Below are positions 12,301-24,300 of a stretch of DNA of 64,000 nucleotides, in pieces. The stretch lies in contig JAXGGA010002954.1 in NCBI GenBank assembly GCA_038373865.1, positions 47,442 to 111,441 on the forward strand. The letters run 5' to 3'. The notes below the pieces were generated by a model. That model saw only the letters and a list, made by a program, of their open reading frames with translations. It ran no database searches and was not told where the DNA came from. Source of the stretch: Uloborus plumipes (Eukaryota > Arthropoda > Arachnida > Araneae > Uloboridae). Position 1 is the stretch's first letter. Every line of letters starts with the position of its first letter. A program made the position numbers and the translations under genes.

Positions 12301-15300
12301 TATTCGACAATCATTTTTCCCCTCTACCGAAAAATGACGAAAATGGACTTACGTTAGTCTGGTTCTGAGGTACAGAATATTGGTAGAAGGTGCAGATACG
12401 AGTTTGTGCTCGGCACGGCTGTATTCCGGAAGCAACTCATGACTCGAGGAAATCCGGAAGGAAATCCTCGAGACCCGCCTTCAGATTTTCCGAAGTGTGT
12501 GTGCCCTGAGGGAAACGCACTGGAAAACCACCCTTCTTGATTTTGTTTCTTTTATTTTTTTTTTTCTTTTCTCGTGAAAATGCTCATAAATTTTAATTCA
12601 AAATTTATTTTTAAGGCATAATTTCTCTATTTTCATTGCATTAAAACTCATTAGCTAAATGGAATTTCAGCTTTCCTTAGTTTTGCCAGAATTAGAAAAT
12701 TTCTATCTTTTCCCAGCTTGTTCTTCATTTTAAATTAGCAAATGAGGAAATGATCATGCATTTAAGGGTTTTTTGGGAAAATAGTTGATTTAAATTTGTC
12801 ATTCCATTTTTTTGTGTGTGTGTTTGTGTTAAAAAATATGTAGGTTTGTGGTCGGTTTATTTGTTTGAATTTTCTAAAATCTTCCTTGAAAAGTCCTTGA
12901 ATTTTTTTTCTTGAATGAGAGTTAGAACCCTGTAATCATATTTTATGCGATTTGGGAAAAGATATGCAAACCCACATGCAAAAACCTTTTCATCTTTCTG
13001 CTGAAGATTTTTTTGTTTTTCGCTTTTTCGCTAGCGAAAGCTTTGTATCCAAATTAATATGCTACAAATCTCCAAATGAATATATTTCTTTGCCATAAAA
13101 AAAAACTGTCTTGTCTGTCATTAAGCATTTGCAAAACTTACATATTTTTGTTTTGTTACTTGCTCTGTTGATCTCTATTTTTCAAAAACAATTTTGTTTG
13201 TAGGAACTGGCAGAGAAAAATAAAGGTGACTATCAGAATAAACAAGAAAGGAAAATTGCAGATGTGGTGAAAGAGAAAAAGGCTCTTCTAGACGATGTTG
13301 CAAGGTATGTTTATTCCTTAATAGTTAAAGAGAGAAAACTAATTGATCATTAAGCATGATATCTCGGCTTCGGTGAATACTTCTGCTGATTTCCCACCAT
13401 TTGTGACAGAATTGTGTTGGGTCATTTCAAAATATTTTCCGTTTAATTAACGATCAAATTGCTTGAGATTCAGAATAGTTTCTGCAACTGAAAAGAGTTA
13501 GTGAGAGAGAGGTAAAAGAGCTAGCAACATTTTCGAGTGACTTTGCATCGCATTTTTGCTGATGAAAGTGATTTTTTAACCATTTTGGGGCAACAAGAAA
13601 CTTAAACCTGCCGTAAGTGTGTCATGTTTTATATGAATAGAAAGCTCTATATCTTGCGGTCACAATGGTTTTTGAATTTTTATTCTACTATCATTAGAAA
13701 AGAAGTTGCCTGCGAAAACTTTTTTTTTCGTTTCTTTAAAGGGGTCTGGGAAACAAAAATCGTCAAATTTTGCTTTTTTTTTTATTTCAAAATAATTTCT
13801 GTTTTCTGCTCTTTAAAATGAGGTTTGAATCTTGTTTCTATCTTAGTTAGCACGGAAGATATGACAATTTTTGTTGAGTGTTGTTTTGAAAATGTAGCCG
13901 TCATATAACTGTTGCCAGGGCAACGACTTCCCTTAAAATACGTTTTACGCCATGATGCAATTTTTCTAAATTTTTTTAATTCAAATTCTTATAACTCAAG
14001 AACTAATAAAGATAACATTCTAAAATTTGGAGAACATCTTTTTCAAACAGTTTACTTGAATTTTTATTCAGCAATTTTAAAACAAAAATTTTTTGTTCAA
14101 AAAACATGCCTTTAAAAAAAAAAAAAAAGTACCTTTGAATTTTTCGAATTTTTACTCAACTATTTTAGTTTTTCTTTAAATTATTAGTTTTTAAATTGCC
14201 GAATAAAAATTAAAGCTTATATATTTGTGTTCACATTTTTGAAAAAAAAAATGAAAATTAATCAAGAATATTTTGAGTTTTTGCGATTTAAAGCGACCTC
14301 CCCCCCCCCCTTTTTTGAAAAAAATTAAATTAAAATATAAAATAAAAAAATTTTTGTCATGTATGTTATGATTTTGCTTATTAAACAGGTAGTGAATCAG
14401 TGTATAAAATTTCAAAATTCTAAACTGTTTAATAAAAATGTTTTCAAGATGTGTCCCAGACCCCAGTGGCGTACTCAAGGGGTGGATTGATAGGGCTGCA
14501 GCCCCCTCCGAAATTTTCAAAACAAACTTTAAAATGTAAAAAAAGCTTTTTTTTTCTAAATCCCCCCCCCCCTTTTTTTTTAAATCCTCAAGTGAGAAAA
14601 GCTTTCAGAGCAAATAATTTAGTAAAGGACAAAATTAAAAGAAATATTTTTGTTTTTGTTTTGATATGTCTGTTTTACTGTGCGTCAGGTTTATGATTAT
14701 CCTTTTTTTCCCATTTTTTTCATTTTTATAGCAAATCTGTGTTTTAGAAATGCCGATTAATGTTTTTCAGTCATCTAATTCTGCTAAATTAATTTCAGTA
14801 AATTGAATTGAAACCCAGTATTGGGAACAATAGTAAAATAAACTGCAAAATTGACGTTATTAGAGTGTAAATTTGCCAAAATATTGCAAACAAGTGTTTC
14901 AGTAGCACCTTTTTCAATGAAGATTTTTTTTTTAATTTAAATTTGTCATTCTCTGTGTCCATCAAAACGCTTTCTTCACGATAATTTTAATGACAAAAAA
15001 GTTCTTTTAATGTATTTTTGTCGATTTAAATAGTTATTGACGCAGAAATTCGAGACATTTAGTTTTCTCAGTTACATTTCATGAGGTGCTCCCCCCTCTC
15101 AAAGAGTCTTGACTCAGCCCCCCCCCCCTGGAATAATTTGTCTGCGTACGCCACTGCCAGAACTCTCAACAGCTCTGTATTTTATACAATTTTTGAAGTA
15201 GTAATCTAAAACTTAGCCGGATGACTTATCTTGTCATAGGCACACCTATTTTTGCTAAAATTGGAAATGGTGAGGTCAAAAACTTTTTTTCGTGATTGAT

Positions 15301-18300
15301 TTGACGCGAAATTGTTCAAGAATGACTTAAAAATCGTTGTTTTTTCCTGAACAAGTGTGCTATGTGATGTGGTAAAAAACGCAACCACTTTCGGCCACAT
15401 GCTGCAGAGACGAGCACAGAGAAAGATATACAGTACAGAACCTATTATCCGGGAACCAAAATACCGGGAAACCAGAAAACAGGCAACATTTTGTCGATTT
15501 ATCCGACACTTTTAAAAATACGCATTTTCGGCAATTTCTAAAAAATGAAGAGCTTTTTTTTTTTCTTTTGAAATACCTAAATGAATATGAACGGTTTCTT
15601 CATAAATACCATCTAAGTGGCATATAGCTCAGAAATTTTTAATATTGTAATATCTATAAGCACTTCTGGATCGTTTTCTCTGCAGATTTTGAGATGCATT
15701 ACTATTTGTTATAGTAACTTGGGTTTTATAAACAATTGGCAAATATCGTTTCGTAGCGATCCAGAAAACCGAGAAATTCAGTTATCCGGGATAGCTGTGG
15801 TCCCAAACATCCCGGATAATTGGTTCTCTACTGTACAGTGAACTCTCACTTATACACCGTCTCATTTATGCGCCTTTTTCACTTAAACGACGATTTTGAA
15901 TGGTCCCAGCGCATTCCATAACAAAATAATGATAGTATCATTCGTTTATGCGTCGCTCTAAAGATAAATATTTCACTTATGCGCCGAATTTTCCCTAAAA
16001 TATAAAAAAAAGTATTTTCTTTAAAAAAATGAACATTTTTCTTCACTTTCCTCTTTAATATTTCGCCCTTATTGCTCCCGGAAGACATTTTTTTCGCATG
16101 AACTAGAGTTCGGAGAGGGACAATTATCTATTATGCATCGGGTTATAGGGAACAGTTTGTAATTAGGTATGCTACAATTTGTGTTTTATCTTTATCATTG
16201 TAGTTACGTTACAGTAATTGCCAAACCGTGGTAATATGTCCCTTTTCTATAGAAACATTCTTATTCATTCTCTCATTAGAAACTATGTTGCGTATAGGCT
16301 TGTTCACTTATACGTCTCTCTCACTTATGCGCCTTTTTTCTGTTGGTCCCTTGGGCCGGCGTATAAGTGAGAGTTCACTGCATTAAAGAGCCAGACGTCT
16401 TAAAATGGTCATTTTTTCGACGTTGCTGGCTCCTGGACCAAAAATCCTCATATTTGTTACGAACTATATTAAACTTTAGAACTAATTGAACTTTTTACAG
16501 ACTATTACCTTTTTTTGCTAGTTGTTGCTTGAAATGTATCTTAAAAAGAACTCGTGTTTCGCTCGAATTGAGACAGAAGGCGAAAGTCAAATCTGATCAA
16601 GTGTGAAGTAATATATCTTTGGACAATTGTTTGTAGAAAAAATGTAGAATTTTATCAAAATTTAATAAATATGCATTCTTATGACATTTCGCTCTTGTCT
16701 GTTTTGTAGTTTATATAAGACATACCACAGTAAATTTTATTTGTATATTTTGGTTTCTGAACCTGTGGTGCAACAAGGAAGGGAGTTACAATTTTAACGT
16801 GGCCGTGTATTTGTCGATCTGTGTATCTGTCTGTTTCACCGTGCAGCCTAAATGGATGAACCGATTTTGAAAATTTTTGAAAGGTGAAGTGATCGAGATT
16901 CTTCTCGGCTAGGTCCCATCTTCGAATGGCATTCATTAATAAAGACATTAATTAAAAACCCTTAAAATGGTTTTCACGATCTTTGAAGTGAAAACATACT
17001 GGAAAATTTTAACCAATAGTACCCAAAAAAGAAGAAAAAAATTCGCGTTTGATACACGTTTGTAACTTCCTTGAAGAAAAGAACTGAATTATAACGAGCA
17101 GATGCGGCTAAGGCTAAAATCTACAGGATTGGAAACCGATGTCATTGTTGGCAACGAGGAAAGAAAACTTAATAATTTAAAGTGTTTATCTTTTGCCAGT
17201 TTCTATTTGTTAACAATTAAAATACCTGTAATTGATTTTAGTATAAGAACTTTCAATCTTCCTTCTTAATTCTGCCTTTGCGACTAGCAAACTTCACTAG
17301 TAGGGATTATCTTTCCTTTTCCGTGTTCACCATACCCTCTCGAAAACAACTAAATGTATCTAGATTTTAAATGCTTTATGACCCATGAAGTTTGTTTAAA
17401 AATGAGATCGACAATCAGGGTCAGGGGTTGTTCAACTTTAAATTTTATCTTAGTACTTGTTGTTCGAGTATTCCAAGTGTATGGTGGATACAGGATATGG
17501 TTTCTAGAAAATACATTCGGGGCAAGTTGGCAAAATCGGCTTGGGGTATCTTGGCATAGGTCTGCAATCTATGCAGGCCCGTCATTTGGGGGGGGGGGTC
17601 AATTGCCCCCCCCCCCTCTGACTTTGAGAAATTAATGTATTTACCTATAAGTGGGCGTGACTTCTGATGTTTTCCGATGAAATTGCATTATGTTTGGACC
17701 CTTTGCCCCCCCCCCCACTGGAAAAACTTGAAATGACGTCCCTGAATTCACGCCCCCCACCCCTGATAAATGAGTGTTTGATTAAAGCTTCTGATATCTA
17801 TTTTGGACATACTCCATAAGAGGTTAGAAAGTTCGCATATCAATTCCCTAATGGAAATTCAATTAATATCCCCCAAAGTCGGAAGGAAATGCAGATGGCA
17901 CACAAAAAGTGAACTGTTTTGTCAGTATATTACTGGCAGCCGAGGTTCCGGTTTAAAACTGTAAAATGCAGGGTAATAAACTGAAGCTATCTATTTTACA
18001 GTTTATTATTGTAAACTAGCAATTTTACAGTCCACTACTGTAAAATTAGCAATTTTTGCAGTTTATTACTGTAATTTGTAATAAGAATCCAATGTGTTGA
18101 AATAAAGTTTGATGATTTAACAAGAAAAGGGTTAGTTTTGCAGGGAGTCAAATTTCAAGAACGGCACTTTTTTTTTTACTTGGGAGGACACAGTGATCTC
18201 CGAGAATTGGGGTGAATGGGGTGGAATGACCTCTGAAAACTCTTGGGAGAATTGAAACTTTTTCAGAGGTCACAGTGACCTCCCATTGTGTGGGCACATT

Positions 18301-21300
18301 TTGGCATCCCCCCTTCCCTTGAATTTATTAGAAATTTTAAAATTCCGGTTTATAACCACATTTCTTCATGGATTTTAAGAAACACTTGAAAATGATTTTT
18401 TTTTTCTAGCATTTATCAGTTTTTATTAATAAATCGTGCATTTTTTTTGCATGGCACCAATTAAGCAGGGGCGGCCATAAACTGCAGCTTGCTTGGCTTG
18501 TATCTAATTCCAGCCCTGTATATATAGTGTGAAGGAAAGGGCAAAGCAGTAAAGATAGTGTTTTGCTCTTATTAAACTTGTTACTTCACATTAGCTCAGA
18601 AGCTTTTTTAAAATAATTCTGCTCCTAGTATATGTGCCATCTACCAGGGTGATTTTTCTAAATCCAGTGGGAATTTGCCCACTTTTCAAATTTTAGTTTG
18701 CATCATTTCTGCAGTTTGACTACCATCGGCGTAGCCAGGACTAACGTTAGGGAGGGGCAATCGGGAGCACCCACTATGAGAGGTCACTGTGACCTTCCAA
18801 AAAAGTTCCAATTCTCCCAAGCATTTTCCGAGGTCACTCCACCACATTCACCCCAATTCTTGGAAGTCACTGTGTCCTCCCAAAAAAGCCAAACTCTCCC
18901 GAGCAAAAGAAAAGTGCCGTTCTTGAAATTTGACTCAGTGCAAAACTAATCCTTTTCTTGTTAAATCGACAGACTTTATTATTAAACAATGAATTCTTAT
19001 TAGGAATATTTTTTACGTTTTTTGAAGCGCATGTGTGTCTGCGTGTAACCAGAAAAAGTATCAAAAGAAAAATAAATTGGCTAGTAAAAACAAAGTTGGG
19101 AGGTCACAGTGGCTTCCCATTGGAGTGCCCCCTGGCTTGGATCACGGGGGGGTGCAGTTGCACCTCCCCGCCCCCCTTTGGCTACACCCATGCTGACTAG
19201 TTTCATTTCACGTTTAGACAGGAGAAAATTGAATGAAAGTTTTATCCTGCACTTTTGTTCTCAAACTTCAGAAAGATGAAAAATAAAGTTTGAAAAACGG
19301 ACAAATTCTCCCTGTATATGTATTAGTCGTGTATATGTATTAGGAGTAAATGTTTGTAATACGATTTTATTAGTTTCACGTGTGGGTTTGTTTGTTTGTA
19401 TGTATGTATGTATGTATATGTAACTGAATAAAAGATAAAATTCACGTTCTTTACAAATATAAAAGTAATATATTTAATACTATTATTAATACTTTAGGCT
19501 AAGCTATATTACATATTGATGTGGAATAAGTGCATGTAAACTTAGCATAAATAGTTTTGAAAATCAGAGGGAAATCATTTAGAGTAGCATGAAATGTAGT
19601 TTAACCTTTAGTACTAATGATAGTGTATTACTTTTTTATTTAAAAAGAAAAAATGCTCTAAAAGCGTATTTTTTAGTTTTTTTTAAACTTTAATTAAATT
19701 ATTAAGCCCATGTATTCTATCTCTGCTTTAGATTGAGAGAGGAGCGCAAAAAGAAAGAAGCCTTAGCAAAACGAAAAACGGAAGTCTCAAAATCCACCTC
19801 CGTTCCCAGGGATTCTGTGTCTGCCAACACGGGATTGAAGCGCAATAATAACGCAGATTCTTGTAAGTTTTATGCTCCGAGCTGATTTCTAAAATTGACT
19901 CTTTTAGTATATGTTTTTTCCCCCTTGATTTTTCTTGATGACCAAATATTGAAAGAAAAAGTAACAAGAGCTGGCATTTGAAAGAAATATTAATTACTCC
20001 CTCCCCTCACTTTCTCCCTGATGGTTGTCATAGTTACGGCCCTGTGGACTTTTTTCCCTCTTAGCTTCTGCAACAATGGTTAAACGCAAACGTTTAAAAT
20101 TGCTTTGTGCGTAAGCTATTATTCAATCAACGTTAATAAAATACTTTTTGAAGTAGGGTGGGGAAATTGTGAAAATGGGGTAATTCAGGACAAACGACAT
20201 TAGCGCTTCTGTAAGCCATGAAGGAACCCAAATAGCAGTAGCAACTGGAAGTTCACATCTTCATTATTAGCTTAGGGATGTCTTTTCACTGATGTGGCAA
20301 TGCTGTACCCGCCATTTCCTTAGTTATCTCAAGCCTTCTCACAAAAGTTGTCAAACAGTTTTTCACAGTCTTCAATTTCCATCCTGTTCGGACTGATAAA
20401 ATCGTGATAAGTTATTTTTTTCATTATATTTGCCTTCAGTTATTTCAGTTATTAAGCCGTTAACAGGAATCAACTGGAGTTTCGCTGTCTTTTATTTTTA
20501 GCATGCTGCAAGAAGGTGTTCATAATTACCCCATATTTTTCTAAGTATGGGTAGTAATGACAATTTTTTTCAAAGTAATTTTTTTTCACTTCAAGTCAAA
20601 TTTTATGATCCAAATAGTTTTTTGGACCATTTAACTGAGCCGTTAAAGGGTCGGGACGTCTTGTAATGATTTATATAAACTTGTCTGTACGTTTGCACAT
20701 CCAAATGCCTCGCACTTAATTGAAAAAGCAGCCACCTCCTCAATACACGAGGGAAGACTTATTGAGGGCTGTGAATGATATTACAAATGGGAATGTGACC
20801 TACAGAGATGCTGTGGACATCTACACCATCCCTCTGGGTGTTTTGCACAACAGAATTAAAGGTAAAGTCAAAATTCATAGGATGGGAGCAAGTCGTCCAA
20901 TGGACATACCAGCTGATGTGGAACTAACTTTAGCAAAATATTTAATTGTAAGGGCTCGTGTGGGGTTTCCTTGTGGCAAGAAAGAGTTGAAAAGCCTTAT
21001 TCATGACTTTGCTTTAGCTAATGGGTTGCATGTCCGATTCAAAGTTGGAAAGCCAGGTGATGACTGGCACATTAGTTTCATGAAGAGGTATTCGAACATT
21101 TCTCTAAAAAAACCAGAACTCCTACGAAAATCTAGAAAGAAAGCCAGATATCCCTTCGTGGTATATCATTTTTATGATGAAGTCAATTAATTCACTGAAA
21201 AGCCAGAGGGAAAAGCATGTTCATATTTACCCCATGTAGTATGGGGTAGTTATGAACAATTGAGGTAATTAAGAACAAGGATTTTTAAAAAACTTCAATC

Positions 21301-24300
21301 AGCCAAGAAATTAAAAAAACGGTAGTGCAGTGTAGCAGAGGAGTTAATAGTTGTTATTGATGAGTGTCCAGATTTTTAAGTAGGATAGGATATGGTGCTT
21401 TGGAGAGCAGTTAGCGTGTGAAAGTGTAAAAATTTGTTCATAATTACCCTTACTGACCCTGTTTATATAACAGTTACTGGTAGGTCTTGCTGAAACAAAC
21501 TATTTAGCACTAGATTTGTTTGAAAACGTTTGGAAATAACTGAGATATGAAGATATAAATAAAAGCGTGAGCCTAAAACGAAAAAAAAAAATCTTACTTG
21601 CAACTTCTTTTCTAATGATAGTAGACTAAAAGTTCAAAAATCATTGTGAAGGCAAGAAAGAGAGCTTTCTATCGATATAGTACATGAAAAACCTACGACA
21701 GGCGTAAGTTTCTCATTGGCCCAAAATGGTTGAAAAATCACTATTTTTACCAGGGAAAACGTGATGCGCAGTAAAAATCGCAACCACTCTGCTGCCAGAC
21801 ACCCGGCATGCTACACAGGGAAAGATGTATTAAAGTGCCAGACATCTTAAAATAACCCAGCTCTTGGACTATATGGTAAACTTATACAAATACAAATGTG
21901 ACGACCAGCAGCAGGCTCTGGGCCCAACGGGGCTGGTCCTAGTCAAATTAAAGACCCCCAATGAAGATCAATGGCCCTCTTAAAACTATCTACTCCCTTG
22001 CTCCTTACCGCCTCTTCCGGTAAACTATTCCCTGCTAAAGTAGTAATTTTTTCGAATTTCCAGATTAGCCTGAGATTTAAACAGCTTATAACAATGACTC
22101 CTCGTCCTGCTTTCCGTGCAAAAATCTAACCCTGCAACATCATTCATTTTGATAACTTTAAACAACTGAATCATGTCCCCTCTGGTTCTCCTTTGCTCAA
22201 GACTATACATATCAAGCATTCTAAGCCTGGAATCATAGTCTAAATTAAAAAATCCATTCACTAACCTTGTAGCGTTCCTTTGTACCCTTTCCAGTAAATT
22301 ACTATCTTTCTTTGGATAAGGAGACCAAAACTGAACAGCATACTCCAAAAGAGGTCTTACCAAACTTCTATAAAAAGGCAAAAAAAAAACCTTCTTAGAC
22401 TTGTTTGAAATAGATCCATTAATAAAACCAACTTCTCAATTTAATGAATCGTAATGTCTCTTCCAGCGAAGCACGAGTACACCATCCCCCTGTCCAGGCG
22501 GGGCTCCGATGACACTTCCGGCTCCGGATTGGTGCGTTCCCATTCGTCACCCAACATCGCCCAGATGGTCAACCAGGAGGAGACCAGTACCAGGGGCAGT
22601 ACGCCGCTCTTCGATAGGACAATCAAGCCCAAGTGAGCCCCCTCTTAGCCTGATACTGAATAGGCCAACTAGGCCGCGGCCTAGGGCCCCCACAATTTAC
22701 GGGTCCCCAAATGACTAAAATTGTTGTAGTCAATGCCTAAATTTGTTTTATCCCATGCTTAAAATTGAAAAGATTCATTATGGGGGGCCCAAAAAAAAGT
22801 ATTTGGCCTAGGGCCCATGATATCTTAATCAGGCCCTGCCTTGCATTCTTCGATATTATCTAAGGATTTCAACAGGGTTTGAAAAAACCCAGCCCACCCG
22901 GGTATTTGATCAAAAACCCTGGCTTTTTCGGGGTTTTTTCAAGCGTCATTTTAATACAGGGTTAGGAGTTCTCCTAAAATTCCTAAAACTACTAAAATTT
23001 TAAAAATTGTCCTTAAATTCCTAAAATTTGAACTTTGTCCTAAAAATCCTAACATTTTTATTATTTTCTTGATACATGTTTATGAGTTTTGAATTTGCTT
23101 ACGTATAATTTTAAATTTATAGTTTTCACACACGCACACACACACAATTAAAAATTTAAAAAGTAATTTGCGGTGAAATTCTTCCTACGTTAGTTACAAA
23201 TTGCTAAAACTTGGGCAGTTGTTGATTTAAATTGGATCATTAATTGATGTTTACGGAGCTGCTCCAAAAGCACATTTGACTGCTCCGAAACGAAAATTTC
23301 TCTGCTCGAAAGGTGCTCTCAAACACTCTGAAGCCATTGGGATCAGTGGATGCCTGTAGTTTACCATTAATTAAAGTTAATTATTATACCTTATTAGTTT
23401 TCTTTAAAAATAGAAAATATTGTGTAGCTTGCCTTTTTCTTTTTTTCTGAAGAAGGTGAGGGATGGGTGTAGTGAACTGAAACATTAGCCCAAAATAAAG
23501 CTGTTTGTTTTATTTGTGCTTAATAACTCTTGCAGTCATTCCTATTCTCTTAAGATATAAAAAAAAATAAAATAATGAAGAAAATAAAAGGAGCTTCTAT
23601 AACAGGTGTTCAGAAAAAAAGGGAATATAATCAGATGAAATAGTGAAAGTTTTTTAAGTAACAGCTAAAAGAAGTAGTTTTATCATGTTAAAAAAATGAT
23701 TTTAAAATATTCAATTGTCTAATGAGTTTTGCAGTTTTTACTGTTGTATGTTTTGAATTTTAAGAGAAATGTAAGTCACAATTTTAAGTTAATTTTTAGT
23801 ATCTTAAAACTCAAAAAAATCCGCACGGACACTTCTCCAAAGTTGTGCAGATTTTTGACCCTCCCTGTGTATGTATATATGGGGGTGCGATCAATTTAAT
23901 TTAAAAATAATTTGTTTTCCTCATGAAAAGACAAAATTTTTTATGTTTCTGTAATAAAATGTTTATTTGCATACTTATTATATAAAGTAAAATTCAATGG
24001 AAGTTTTCCTTTTAAATTACCTGCTAAGATAAACCCAGATTTAAATCATGCAACAAAATATGTCAACTTCACTATGTGTCGCTGTGAAAGAAAAAAAATA
24101 TTGAATCCAATCTGTTGTATTTTTTAAAGTTGTAGAATATGAAAAGTGAATTTTTTTTCTACGAAAACCATGCTTATAAATTACATTTAAATAACCAAAA
24201 CTTAATATTTTGTTGTCCTAGAAATATCCTAAAACTTTATCAAAACTATGTCCTTTTTTTTTTTTGAAATCCTCACTCCGACCCCTGTTTTAATATCATT

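Larger units (their letters stand above)
11240..12530. repeat. MITE-E copy interrupted by solo LTR and hairpin
   Basis: The word CCGGA before the LTR and ttggaaaacccgaaggag after it are the two halves of the MITE-E start, seen whole at 36635 and 59946. The copy continues with ttcctcgaggaaatcctcc and gagatattcctgcg. Matching end sequence (cttcagattttccgaag) is near 12480-12505. It begins within tens of bases of the exon 4 donor. Confidence 0.6.
13517..16443. mobile_element. MITE-A copy expanded by three nested elements
   Basis: The left part keeps agagctagcaac but lacks some of the terminal repeat; the right part ends gacgttgctggctcctggac. Typical core sequence is visible (gaaagctctat, ttgaatttttattctacta). 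A hAT-like MITE (14464-15156) and two pogo-like MITEs (15431-15833, 15836-16380) account for its size; 13740-14463 is AT-rich and unassigned. Confidence 0.65.
19985..21585 (+). repeat. MITE-B copy interrupted by a Tigger-like element
   Basis: The left part (ggttgtcatagttacggc, cttctgcaacaatggtt) and right part (aacaaactatttagcact, gtttggaaataactgaga) match the two halves of the 25309 and 43133 copies. The intervening 20154-21461 carries transposase sequence. Confidence 0.6.

Noticed and set aside
12234..12375. Canonical microRNA precursor
   Set aside because: Arms of 62 bp with a single mismatch are too long and too perfect; a foldback element is more likely without small-RNA data.
17354..17635. 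93-codon + strand ORF
   Set aside because: It ends in a G/C homopolymer of a MITE-like fragment and shows no recognisable domain.
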